Shown: one piece after another, positions 33,293-41,125 of the stretch
Numbering within the stretch: the first letter of the stretch is position 1
How the letters are laid out: each line of letters opens with the position of its first letter
From: DATBDE01 sp036270095
GTDB lineage: Bacteria; Actinomycetota; Thermoleophilia; Solirubrobacterales; Solirubrobacteraceae
Assembly (NCBI GenBank): GCA_036270095.1
Contig: DATBDE010000072.1
Span: forward strand, 1 to 64,000
Direction: 5' to 3'
Length of the DNA stretch: 64,000 nucleotides
Position numbers and translations under genes: made by a program
Notes under the pieces: model-generated
What the model was told of the DNA's origin: nothing
Seen by the model: only the letters and a program-made list of their open reading frames with translations
Databases searched by the model: none

Positions 33293-34135
33293 GTGATTGC
33301 TCGCTGCGCGTGGGACGCGCGAAGCACCAAGATCATGATGATCGGGGTCATCGCCTTGCTCGCGATGGCCACGTTCGCGCCGACCGCGTTCGCCGGCAAG
33401 GCGATGCAGTTCGGTCAGCGCACCCTTCGCCCGGGCATGAAGGGCGGGGACGTCCAGACCTTGCAGGAGAACCTGGCGCGCCTCGGGTTCAACATCCCGG
33501 CCGACGGCCAGTACGGCCCGGTGACCGTCGCCGCGGTCAAGTCGTTCCAGAAGACCGAGGACCTCAGGATCAACGGCCTGCTCACACGCCACGACGCGGT
33601 CGTGATGCGCAAGGTGCTCGTGGCCAACGCGGCCGAGCTGACCGGCGGCGCCGAGGCCAACCCCGCGCTGCCGCCGCCCGTGCAGCCGCCGGCGAACCCC
33701 AACCCGCCCGCGACGGCGCCGGGCGACAAGGCCACGATCAACGGCGACGGCATGGCCGTCGCCCCGGCCTCCGCGCCGCAGGCGGTCAAGGACATCATCA
33801 CCGCCGGCAACAAGATCGCGAAGCTGCCCTATCGCTACGGCGGCGGCCACAACGAGTCCTTCCAGGACACGGCCTACGACTGCTCGGGCTCGGTCTCCTA
33901 CGCGCTGCACGGCGCCAACCTCATCGACTCGCCGCTGCCCTCGGGCGACCTCGAGTCATGGGGCCAGGGCGGCACGGGCTCGTGGGTGACCGTGTACGCG
34001 AACGAGGGACACGCGTTCATGACCGTCGCCGGCCTGCGCTTCGACACCAGCGGCCGCACCGACAGCGGGTCGCGCTGGCAGAAGGACATGCGCGAGACGG
34101 GCGACTACGTGGCGCGTCACCCCGCCAACCTGTAG
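33293..34135 (+). CDS. Secreted peptidoglycan hydrolase: PG-binding domain plus NlpC/P60-like domain
   Basis: A 280-aa exported protein. Residues 1-34 form a signal peptide (KIMMIGVIALLAMATFAPTAFA). Residues about 42-108 are a peptidoglycan-binding domain type 1 (LRPGMKGGDVQTLQENLARLG, then DGQYGPVTVAAVKSFQ). A Pro-rich linker (120-145) leads to an NlpC/P60-like cysteine peptidase: LPYRYGGGHNESF, catalytic Cys197 in DCSGSVSYALHG and His240 in NEGHAFMTV. Such enzymes cut wall stem peptides. GTG 33293 lies just after the riboswitch; ATG 33335 is possible but would weaken the signal n-region. Control by c-di-AMP fits the known association of this riboswitch with actinobacterial wall hydrolases. 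Confidence 0.9.
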   Translation: MIARCAWDARSTKIMMIGVIALLAMATFAPTAFAGKAMQFGQRTLRPGMKGGDVQTLQENLARLGFNIPADGQYGPVTVAAVKSFQKTEDLRINGLLTRHDAVVMRKVLVANAAELTGGAEANPALPPPVQPPANPNPPATAPGDKATINGDGMAVAPASAPQAVKDIITAGNKIAKLPYRYGGGHNESFQDTAYDCSGSVSYALHGANLIDSPLPSGDLESWGQGGTGSWVTVYANEGHAFMTVAGLRFDTSGRTDSGSRWQKDMRETGDYVARHPANL

Positions 34136-34151
34136 GCCCGAATACGGCAAA

Positions 34152-34823
34152 ATGCGCGGGGTGCGCCGTGTCGCGTGCCTCGCGCTCCTTGCGGGCAGCC
34201 TCGCCCTCTCGGCCTGTGGCGGGAGCGGCGACGACACGCCCCAGCGCGCGGCTGCGCCCCGGTCGACGTCGACGGCGATGCCGACGACCCCAACGCAGCC
34301 GCCGCGGGGCACGCCGCGCCAGCAGCAGGTCCCCGGCCGCGCGGCCCGCGCCCCCGACCCCGACGCCACCCGCGTCATCAAGGCGTGGACCAACGCCCTG
34401 CGCGAGGGCCACGTCGAGGCCGCCGCGCGCTACTTCGCCCTGCCCTCGATCGTCCAGAACGGCACGCCGCCGATCGCGATCAAGAGCTTCGGGCAGGCGC
34501 GCGCATTCAACGCCTCGCTGCCGTGCGGCGCCGTGTTCCGCCGCGCCGTGCAGATCGCGCGCTTCACCGTCGTGGTGTTCCGGCTGACCGAGCGCGTGGG
34601 CGGCGACTGCGGCCAGGGCGTCGGGCAGTCGGCGGGTACGGCCTTCGTCGTCCGGCACGGCAAGATCGTCGAGTGGCGCCGGGTCGACGAGCGGACGATC
34701 CCGCCCGAGGGCGTCGTGCCGTCGACCGGGAGGCATCCGCCCGAGGCGCCGCGCCTGCCACCGGGCGCGAATACCAACCCCGAGGTCCAGACGATCCCCA
34801 CCGCCACCGGGCCGACGATCTGA
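34152..34823 (+). CDS. Lipoprotein with SnoaL/NTF2-like domain
   Basis: A 223-aa exported protein. MRGVRRVACLALLAGSLALSACGGS is a lipoprotein signal with lipobox L-S-A-C. A Thr/Pro-rich linker of about 45 residues is followed by DATRVIKAWTNALREGHVEAAARYFALPSIVQNG, the first helix of an NTF2-like cone, and later FTVVVFRLTERVGGDCGQGVG and TAFVVRHGKIVEWRRVD, its closing strands. The C-terminus is again Pro-rich. Two Cys (in LPCGAVF and GDCGQ) may form a disulfide. It starts 16 bp after the NlpC/P60 gene, so it may share its riboswitch-controlled transcript. The ligand is unknown. Confidence 0.7.
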   Translation: MRGVRRVACLALLAGSLALSACGGSGDDTPQRAAAPRSTSTAMPTTPTQPPRGTPRQQQVPGRAARAPDPDATRVIKAWTNALREGHVEAAARYFALPSIVQNGTPPIAIKSFGQARAFNASLPCGAVFRRAVQIARFTVVVFRLTERVGGDCGQGVGQSAGTAFVVRHGKIVEWRRVDERTIPPEGVVPSTGRHPPEAPRLPPGANTNPEVQTIPTATGPTI

Positions 34824-34856
34824 CCGCGCTGGGCGCGCGCACGTTCTGCGTGAGGA

Positions 34857-35066
34857 TCAGTAGTAGGCGTCGCGGCGGTCGGTGACGGCCGCCCGCCGGC
34901 GCGAGGCCACGAACATCCAGATCACCGAAACGATCGCGCCGATCACGCCCACGATCATGAGGATCAGGCCCACGGTCTGCAGGTCGATACCGCTGACCGT
35001 CGCCGTCACCGCATAGCGCAGGATCGCGCCGACGGCCACGAGGAAGAGTGAGGTTCCTAGGGTCAC
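34857..35066 (-). CDS. DUF6458-like two-helix membrane protein
   Basis: A 69-aa protein with two hydrophobic helices (SLFLVAVGAILRYAVTATVSG and TVGLILMIVGVIGAIVSVIWMF) joined by a short GIDLQ turn, and a basic C-terminus (RRRAAVTDRRDAYY). The pattern AVGAI-L-x-A-V-T-x-x-V-x-G-x-D-L-x-x-V-G-x-I-L-M-x-V-G matches the actinobacterial DUF6458 family. No function is known. It is divergent from the acyl-CoA dehydrogenase gene, 45 bp between starts. Confidence 0.8.
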   Translation of the reverse strand: MTLGTSLFLVAVGAILRYAVTATVSGIDLQTVGLILMIVGVIGAIVSVIWMFVASRRRAAVTDRRDAYY

Positions 35067-35111
35067 CCTCTGCCAGCTACCCCCGGTGCCTGCTAATCAT
35101 TCGCCCCCCGC

Positions 35112-36272
35112 GTGACCACGTCCGACACGTTCACCGACCTCTACGCGCTCCCGCAGGAGCACATCGACTTCCGTGACGCGATTCGCCAGATCGTCACCGA
35201 GCGGGTGGCCCCGCGGGCGGCCGAGATCGACGTGAAAGCGGAGTACCCGCAGGACCTGCGCGAGCTGTTCGCCGAGCACGACCTGTTCGGCCTGCCCTTC
35301 GAGGTCGAGTACGGCGGCACCGGCACCGGCACGCTGATGCTGAACATCGCCATCGAGGAGGTCGCCAAGGCCTGCGCCTCGACCGCGCTCATGCTGATGG
35401 TCCAGGAGCTGGGCACGCTGCCCATCCGGCGCTACGGCACCGACGAGCTCAAGCAGCGCTTTCTCCCCAAGTGCGCGAGCGGCGAGTGGACGCCGGCCTT
35501 CGCCCTCTCCGAGCCCGACGCCGGCTCGGACCCCGGGGGCATGCGCACGAAGGCCGTGCGCGACGGCGACGAGTGGGTGATCGACGGCACCAAGAACTGG
35601 ATCACGAACCTCGGCGTGGCGGACTTCTACGTCGTCTTCGCGGTCACCGACCCCGAGGCCGGCCACTCGCGCGGCATCAGCGCCTTCGTGGTCGAGGCCG
35701 ACCGGCCGGGCTTCTCGGTCGGCAAGCTCGAGCACAAGATGGGCATCCGCGGCTCGCCGACCGGCCAGCCGATCTTCGACTCCGTGCGCGTGCCGGCCTC
35801 CAACCTCGTCGGCGAGGTCGACCAGGGCTTCAAGGTGGCGCTGGGCACGCTGGACCACTCGCGCCTGGGCGTCGCCGCCCAGGGCCTGGGCCTGGCCCAG
35901 GGCGCGACCGACTACGCGGCGGCCTACGCGAAGGAGCGCCAGCAGTTCGGCAAGCCGATCGCCAGCTTCCAGGGCATCCAGTTCAAGCTCGCCGACATGG
36001 AGACGCGCACGGCGGCCGCGCGCGAGCTGCTCTACCAGGCCTGCGCCAAGGTCGACCGCGGCGACGCCGACATCGGCAAGTACTCGGCCATGGCCAAGCT
36101 GTTCTGCTCCGACACGGCCATGGCGGTGACGGTCGAGGCCGTGCAGGTGCTCGGCGGCTACGGCTACGTGAGCGAGTACCCGGTCGAGCGCATGATGCGC
36201 GACGCGAAGATCACCCAGATCTACGAGGGCACGAACGAGATCCAGCGCCTCGTGATCGCCCGAGCGCTCTAG
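35112..36272 (+). CDS. Acyl-CoA dehydrogenase
   Basis: A 386-aa FAD-dependent dehydrogenase for the first step of beta-oxidation. The N-terminal helical domain has FRDAIRQIVTERVAPRAAEID; the FAD-binding middle has PAFALSEPDAGSDPGGMRTKA and WVIDGTKNWITNLGVADF; the C-terminal domain has YAKERQQFGKPIASFQGIQFKLADM and AVQVLGGYGYVSEYPVERMMRDAKI. The catalytic base is Glu372 in IYEGTNEIQ, as in short/branched and medium-chain enzymes. GTG start, normal length. It is followed 26 bp later by a zincin gene and 0.75 kb later by a thiolase, a modest fatty-acid oxidation set without enoyl-CoA hydratase in the window. Confidence 0.93.
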   Translation: MTTSDTFTDLYALPQEHIDFRDAIRQIVTERVAPRAAEIDVKAEYPQDLRELFAEHDLFGLPFEVEYGGTGTGTLMLNIAIEEVAKACASTALMLMVQELGTLPIRRYGTDELKQRFLPKCASGEWTPAFALSEPDAGSDPGGMRTKAVRDGDEWVIDGTKNWITNLGVADFYVVFAVTDPEAGHSRGISAFVVEADRPGFSVGKLEHKMGIRGSPTGQPIFDSVRVPASNLVGEVDQGFKVALGTLDHSRLGVAAQGLGLAQGATDYAAAYAKERQQFGKPIASFQGIQFKLADMETRTAAARELLYQACAKVDRGDADIGKYSAMAKLFCSDTAMAVTVEAVQVLGGYGYVSEYPVERMMRDAKITQIYEGTNEIQRLVIARAL

Positions 36273-36298
36273 GACCCCCCCTCCGTAGACTCGGTGCC

Positions 36299-36928
36299 AT
36301 GCGCACCCCCACGCCCGGCAGGGTCGCCGCGGCGGCCGGCTTCGCCCTCTGCCTTGGCCTGACGGTCGTCGTCCTGTTCCAGGGCTTCGACCCGAATTAC
36401 CCGCTGCGGCTGCTCGAGGGGATCGCCGTCGTGGGCGCCGGCGCGGTGCTGCTCTTCGGGCCGCTGCTGTGGCTGGGCCTGCGGATGGCGGACTGGCGCA
36501 ACCCGCACGACGAGGAGGAGTTCGAGCGCGTGGTCGTGCGCTCGGAGGAGCTCGCGGCGGCGGGCGTCGAGGACGAGCCGGTGGAGGAGCACTGGCTCGA
36601 CCCCTACGACGACGACGACTTCGAGGAGATCGTCCGCGACGCGCTCGACGAGCTCCCGCCCGAGCTGCGCGGGCCGATCGAGCGCAGCAACGTCGCCGTG
36701 ATGATCTCCGACGACGGCGCCCGCCGGCACGCCTACGGCCTTTACCACGGCGACGGCGTGGCCCGCGACAACGTGCCCGACCGGATCGTGATCTACCGCG
36801 ACACGCTGCTGCGCGACTTCGGGCACGACCCCGACGCGCTGCGCGACCAGGTCGTGCGCACGGTGCGCCACGAGCTCGCCCACCACCTGGGCTGGGACGA
36901 GCTCGGCGTGCGCGGCCTCGGCCTTTGA
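36299..36928 (+). CDS. Membrane-anchored zincin-like metallopeptidase
   Basis: A 209-aa protein. Two N-terminal helices (AAAGFALCLGLTVVVLF and GIAVVGAGAVLLFGPLLWLGL) are followed by an acidic linker. The C-terminal domain of about 110 residues (FEEIVRDALDELPPELRGPI, then DRIVIYRDTLLRDFG) is the minimal zincin family often called metallopeptidase-like or DUF1025. It carries HELAHHLGWDE at the end: His191, His195 and probably Asp200 bind zinc and Glu192 is the base. Most members are soluble and lack the membrane anchor, so this fusion is uncommon. No substrate is known. A 14-bp repeat end lies 4 bp after its TGA. Confidence 0.8.
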   Translation: MRTPTPGRVAAAAGFALCLGLTVVVLFQGFDPNYPLRLLEGIAVVGAGAVLLFGPLLWLGLRMADWRNPHDEEEFERVVVRSEELAAAGVEDEPVEEHWLDPYDDDDFEEIVRDALDELPPELRGPIERSNVAVMISDDGARRHAYGLYHGDGVARDNVPDRIVIYRDTLLRDFGHDPDALRDQVVRTVRHELAHHLGWDELGVRGLGL

Positions 36929-36931
36929 CGC

Positions 36932-36945
36932 AGTGACCTGAGTCG
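36932..36945 (+). repeat. Solo 14-bp terminal repeat of the 161-bp element
   Basis: AGTGACCTGAGTCG matches perfectly the inverted end of repeat copy 2 (its 3' end read on the other strand) and differs by one base from the 5' end. It begins 4 bp after the stop of the zincin gene, the same position relative to a plus-strand gene as the other two copies. The internal hairpins are absent. It may be a relic left by deletion or excision. Confidence 0.6.
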
Positions 36946-37025
36946 CTAGGCCGCCTCCGCAGCATTGGCTGAACCGCCGTTCGTACCATGGGCCGACCGG
37001 ATTTGCTCGGAACAGGAGACCACGC

Positions 37026-38228
37026 ATGCCCGAAGCAGTGATCGTCGACGCCATCCGCACGCCCATCGGGCGCGCGATGAAGGGGTCGCTGAAGACCGTT
37101 CGCGCCGACGAGCTCGCGGCCGTCCCGCTCACGGCCCTGCAGGAGCGCAACCCCGAGGTCGACTTCGGGCAGACCGACGACATCTACATGGGCGCGGCCT
37201 CCGCGGTGGGCGAGCAGGCCTACAACGTCGGGCGCAACGCCGCCCTGCTGTCGGGCATCGACCACCACGTCCCGGCCGCCACCGTCAATCGCTTCTGCGC
37301 CTCCTCGCTGCAGACCATGCGCATGGCCTACCACGCGGTCTCGGCCGGCGAGGGCGATCAGTACATCGCCGCCGGGGTCGAGGCGGTCTCGCGCGCCGGC
37401 CTGGGCGCGGGCATGCCCGACGACTTCAAGCACCCCAAGCTCGACGGCTCCGAGGGCTCGCTGTTCGACGTCTACATCCCCATGGGCCTGACGGCCGAGA
37501 ACGTCGCCGAGCGCTGCAAGGTCTCGCGCGAGGCCCAGGACGAGTGGGCCGTGGTCTCCCAGAACCGCGCCGTCGACGCCCAGCAGAGCGGGCACTTCGA
37601 CAAGGAGATCGTCGGCGTGACGGTCGCGGCGCACAAGGACGTCGACAAGGAGGGCAACGAGGTCGACGTGCCCGAGGCCGAGGTCACCAAGGACGACGGC
37701 CCCCGGCCGGGCACCTCCATGGACGTGCTCGCCAAGCTCAAGCCCGCCTTCCGCGAGGACGGCACCGTGACCGCCGGCAACTCGTGCCCGCTCAACGACG
37801 GCGCCGCCGCGGTGCTGATCATGTCCGCCGAGCGGGCCGAGGAGCTGGGCCTGAAGCCCAAGGCGCGCATCGTCGCCGCCTCGGCCGCGGCCATCCGGCC
37901 CGAGATCATGGGCCTCGGCCCGCTCCCGGCGGTCGAGAAAGTGCTCGCCCACGCCGGCATGACCATGGACGACATCGACGTGGTCGAGCTCAACGAGGCC
38001 TTCGCCGCCCAGGTCTTGCCCTGTCGCGACGAGTGGGGCATCGACGCCGACAAGCTCAACCCGTTCGGCGGCGCGATCGCCCTCGGCCACCCGTTCGGGA
38101 TGACCGGCGCGCGCATCATGACCACGCTGCTCAACGACCTCGAGACGCTGGACCAGACCTACGGGCTCGAGACCATGTGCGTGGCCGGCGGGATGGGCCA
38201 GGCGATGATCGTCGAGCGGCTGAACTAG
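37026..38228 (+). CDS. Thiolase (acetyl-CoA C-acyltransferase), first copy
   Basis: A 400-aa thiolase. The nucleophile is Cys91 in VNRFCASSLQ; VELNEAFAAQ holds the conserved N-E-A-F; GGAIALGHPFGMTGAR contains the His that activates CoA; the second acid/base Cys lies in TMCVAGGMGQAM. FadA-like enzymes cleave 3-ketoacyl-CoA or run in the reverse biosynthetic direction. Ribosome site AACAGGAGACC lies before the ATG. Residues 205-235 are an unusually charged insert (HKDVDKEGNEVDVPEAEVTKDDG). It follows the acyl-CoA dehydrogenase and zincin genes. A second, distinct thiolase lies at 55.1 kb. Confidence 0.93.
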   Translation: MPEAVIVDAIRTPIGRAMKGSLKTVRADELAAVPLTALQERNPEVDFGQTDDIYMGAASAVGEQAYNVGRNAALLSGIDHHVPAATVNRFCASSLQTMRMAYHAVSAGEGDQYIAAGVEAVSRAGLGAGMPDDFKHPKLDGSEGSLFDVYIPMGLTAENVAERCKVSREAQDEWAVVSQNRAVDAQQSGHFDKEIVGVTVAAHKDVDKEGNEVDVPEAEVTKDDGPRPGTSMDVLAKLKPAFREDGTVTAGNSCPLNDGAAAVLIMSAERAEELGLKPKARIVAASAAAIRPEIMGLGPLPAVEKVLAHAGMTMDDIDVVELNEAFAAQVLPCRDEWGIDADKLNPFGGAIALGHPFGMTGARIMTTLLNDLETLDQTYGLETMCVAGGMGQAMIVERLN

Positions 38229-38248
38229 CGGCGGTTGACAACCCGCTC

Positions 38249-38273
38249 CCCACGGGCGTCCCTCGCCCGTGGG
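38249..38273 (+). promoter_or_regulatory. Perfect 10-bp hairpin between thiolase and RTX-like gene
   Basis: CCCACGGGCG and CGCCCGTGGG form a perfect 10-bp stem with a TCCCT loop, 20 nt after the thiolase stop. The 3' arm runs into GGGAG two bases before the ATG at 38276, so it could cover the ribosome site of the next gene. There is no T run after the stem, so it is not a clear intrinsic terminator. A TTGACA box sits at 38235-38240. Confidence 0.5.
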
Positions 38274-38275
38274 AG

Positions 38276-39751
38276 ATGGTGGGCGTCGCACGATCGGGTG
38301 GCACGGCGGCGGCGGTCGTCCTGGCGATGGCGGCGTTCGCGGTGCCCGCCGCCCATGGGTCCTACACGAGCACGGCAACGGGCACCAACGCGGCGACGAT
38401 GACCGGCAACGGGGCCTCGGACCCCCTCCAGATCGACGTCCTGGCCGGTTCCTCCGCGACAACCGGTTCTCCGACGGTGGGTTCTTCGGCAACGTCGACT
38501 GGGACTCCACGATGGCCGGCGACCAGAGGCTGACCGCTGACGCCTCGGCCAAGGTGACGATCAACGCGGGCGGCGGCGCTGACACCTTCTCGGCCGGGAG
38601 CACCGAGGGTTCCCGCGGCGACCGTCGCCGGCCTGTTCGACTTCAACGGCCAGGACGGATCCGACAGCGTGATCTACGAGGACTCGGGTGACCCGTCGGG
38701 CCGTACGTTCAGCGTCCTGGGCGGCATCTTCGACCAGATGTTCATCCCCTTCACGGGCGCGTCGGTGCAGTTCGGCGATGCGGAGTCGGTCAGCGCGACC
38801 CTGGGCGACGGGGACGACACCATCAACATCGTCGGCGCCGACTCGCCGGCGACGATCGGCGCGGCAGGTGGTGCGGACACCTTCAGCGTCGGCAACGTCG
38901 GGCAGATCGACGACATCACCGCTCCCGTCGACCTCAACGGGGGACCGGGCAGCGATGCGGTCGCGTTCGACGACACCAGCGACGCCGCCGGGCGCACGGT
39001 CCTCGTCGGGGACCGCATCGCCTTCATCGACACCCAGGCGCCGGTCTCGTGGGGCGCGGGCGTCGAGAAGGCGACGTTCTCCGGCGGCTCGGGCGGGGAC
39101 ACCATCGTCAAGAACGGTCTCTTCCCGATGACGTTCAACGCCAACGGCGGCGCCGACAGCCTCACCGTCGACGATGCCGCCGGCGACACCGTCGACTGCG
39201 GTCCCGGCGCCGACGCTGTGCGCGCCGATGCGCTCGACACCGCGGCGGGCAACTGCGAGACGGTCGACGGGCCCGTCGGTCCCCCGTCGCCCCCGCCGGC
39301 CGGCGGGACCACCACGACGACCACGACGGTGACGGAGACGAAGACGCTCGCGGTCCCCGGCCCGGTCATCACGACGACGGTGCTCGGCCCCCCGACGGCG
39401 GCTGCGGCCTCCGACACCACGCCGCCGGGGCTCACACTGGGCGCAGTGCCCAAGCGGCTCACCCTCAAGCGGGCGCTGAAGGGCATCAAGGTCACGGTCA
39501 CGCCCGACGAGCCCAGCGCGCTCCCGGTCGAGCTCGACGGCGCGGCCAGCAAGGCCACGCTCGCGGGCGTTCAATGTGACCCTCGCCACAAGGCGCTGCC
39601 GCTCGCGGCCGGCGCGCGCACGGTCACGCTGCGGCCCAGCCGCCGCCTCGTGGGCAAGGCCCGCCGGCTCAGCCTCCAGGTCGCGGTGACGGCGACCGAC
39701 GCCGCCGGCAACCGGTCGCGTACGAGCGCCCGGCTGAAAGCGACGGGCTAG
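38276..39751 (+). pseudogene. Secreted RTX-like repeat protein, frameshifted
   Basis: From ATG 38276 a signal peptide (GGTAAAVVLAMAAFAVPAAHG) and NGASDPLQIDVLAG are read. The frame then shifts near 38450 to NRFSDGGFFGNVDWDSTMAG and GGGADTFSAGS, and again near 38610-38630 to VAGLFDFNGQDGSDSVIYED, continuing to TAG at 39751. The middle holds RTX-like calcium-binding repeats: LGDGDDTINIVG, GGADTFSVGN, GGPGSDAVAF, GGSGGDTIVKNG and GGADSLTVDD. A Thr-rich linker and an Ig-like end (DTTPPGLTLGAVPKRLTLKR) follow. Such proteins are exported and fold with calcium outside the cell. All parts are well conserved, so the two shifts may be sequence errors; otherwise it is a fresh pseudogene. Confidence 0.7.
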
Positions 39752-40155
39752 TAGGTCTCGCAGCGCTCGGCCGGGAGGGTGGCCCGCTGCGCGGCCGAGC
39801 AGTCGCCGGAGAGCAGCAGGAACGGCAACGTGACCGCCAGCACGAGCACGGACGCCGCGCCACAGGCGCCGATGAGCACGCGCCAGTCGCGGCGCACGAC
39901 CGCCACCACGCCGGCCGCGACCAGGCCCAGCGGCGCCACCACCATCCCGCCCAGGTAGGGCGCCAGCGCCCAACCGTGGTCGCGCGCGTCGCAGAGCGCG
40001 CCGAGGGTGGAGGCCCGCGCGGCGAACGGCGCGCCGCCGTCGCCGCTGCACGCGACGATGCTGAGCTCGCCGAGCACGAACCAGCCCGCCGCGAACAGCA
40101 CGACCGCACCCGTGAGGGCGAGTCCGAGGAGCCAGCGGGGCGCGGATGCGGTCAC
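39748..40155 (-). CDS. Small membrane protein, three helices
   Basis: A 135-aa protein with helices WLLGLALTGAVVLFAAGWFVLGE, LGGMVVAPLGLVAAGVVAVV and LIGACGAASVLVLAVTLPFLLL. Between helices 1 and 2 is a 40-residue loop with two Cys (ACSGDGG and LCDARDHG), and another Cys pair lies in the C-terminus (GDCSAAQ, ERCETY), which may form extracytoplasmic disulfides. No family is recognised. It overlaps the convergent RTX-like gene by 4 nt and follows the methyltransferase gene by 30 bp, perhaps in its operon. Confidence 0.6.
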   Translation of the reverse strand: MTASAPRWLLGLALTGAVVLFAAGWFVLGELSIVACSGDGGAPFAARASTLGALCDARDHGWALAPYLGGMVVAPLGLVAAGVVAVVRRDWRVLIGACGAASVLVLAVTLPFLLLSGDCSAAQRATLPAERCETY

Positions 40156-40185
40156 GCGGCGCTCTACGCGCCTTGCGAGCCTCCG

Positions 40186-41121
40186 TCACCCCCAGGCGCG
40201 TGCGATCGCGCCGACGTGCCGGTCGTCGGTGCCGCAGCAGCCGCCGATCACGTTGAGGCGCGGAAGCGCCGTACGCAGCGCCGCGGAGCGGGCGCCGAGG
40301 TCGGCCGGGTCGCCGCTGTCGAGCTCGGTCGCTAGGTCGAGCTCGGCGTGGCTCATGCGCGACGCGTTGGGCCGCAGCCCGCGGATGCGTGCGGTCGAGC
40401 CGGCGTCGGGCGCGAGCACGTCGGCGAAGTGCGTCGGGTGGGCGCAGTTGACCATGAAGTAGGCCGGGGCGCCGGCGGTCTCGGCGTCGACCTGGCCGAT
40501 CGCGTCGGCCAGCGGCTGGCCGCTGGGCAGCCTGCCGTCGGTCTCGACCGTGAACGAGATCGCGGCCGGGATGCCGGCTGTCGCGGCGGCGCGAGCCACC
40601 CCGATCGCCTCCTCGGCATAGGTCATCGTGAGCGCCGTGACCAGGTCCGCGGCGGTGTCCGCGAAGGTCCGGATCTGCGTGGCGTGGTACGCCTGCGCGG
40701 CATCGGCGTCGAGCTGGACGGTCGGGTCGTAGCCGTCGTCGTGGGGACCGATGCAGCCGCTGATGACCACCGGGCCGGCGGCCGTCCCCGTGCTCGCGCG
40801 CAGCTCCTCCATCAGCGCGATCGCCCCCCGGTTGACGGCGTCGAGCTGGTCGGCGTCGTAGCCGAGCATCTGTCCCCACCGCGGGCTCGCGCGCCAGGTC
40901 GGGCTCTCGAGCACGAAGCCGGCGCCGTGTTCCTCGGCCAGACGCAGGTAGGGGGCGTAGTAGGCCCGGAGCGCGTCGAGGCCCTCGTCCTCGAGCAGCA
41001 ACGGGAAGGCGGCGAACTCGGGCAGGTCGATCCCGCGCAGGAAGATCAGGGTGGTCTCGATCCCGCCGTCGGTCAGGAACAGGCCGCCGTCGAGCTGCGG
41101 GAGGTGCTCGCGCGCCGGCAC
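40186..41121 (-). CDS. Homocysteine S-methyltransferase family protein
   Basis: A 311-aa protein with the pattern of a zinc-dependent homocysteine-binding TIM barrel: FLTDGGIETTLIFLRGIDLPEF at the start, GFVLESPTWRASP, GPVVISGCIGPHDDGYDP, and the zinc ligands Cys in YFMVNCAHPTHF and the Cys-Cys pair in VIGGCCGTDDRHVGAIA. These match MmuM/BhmT-like enzymes that move a methyl group from S-methylmethionine or betaine to homocysteine; the normal length is about 310. It follows the ABC permease gene by 4 bp and is probably cotranscribed, though the link to transport is not obvious. Confidence 0.85.
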   Translation of the reverse strand: MPAREHLPQLDGGLFLTDGGIETTLIFLRGIDLPEFAAFPLLLEDEGLDALRAYYAPYLRLAEEHGAGFVLESPTWRASPRWGQMLGYDADQLDAVNRGAIALMEELRASTGTAAGPVVISGCIGPHDDGYDPTVQLDADAAQAYHATQIRTFADTAADLVTALTMTYAEEAIGVARAAATAGIPAAISFTVETDGRLPSGQPLADAIGQVDAETAGAPAYFMVNCAHPTHFADVLAPDAGSTARIRGLRPNASRMSHAELDLATELDSGDPADLGARSAALRTALPRLNVIGGCCGTDDRHVGAIARAWG

Positions 41122-41125
41122 CGGC

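Noticed and set aside
38249..38273. Intrinsic terminator of the thiolase gene
   Set aside because: The stem is strong but no T run follows and the next ATG is two bases away, so it was listed only as a possible regulatory hairpin.
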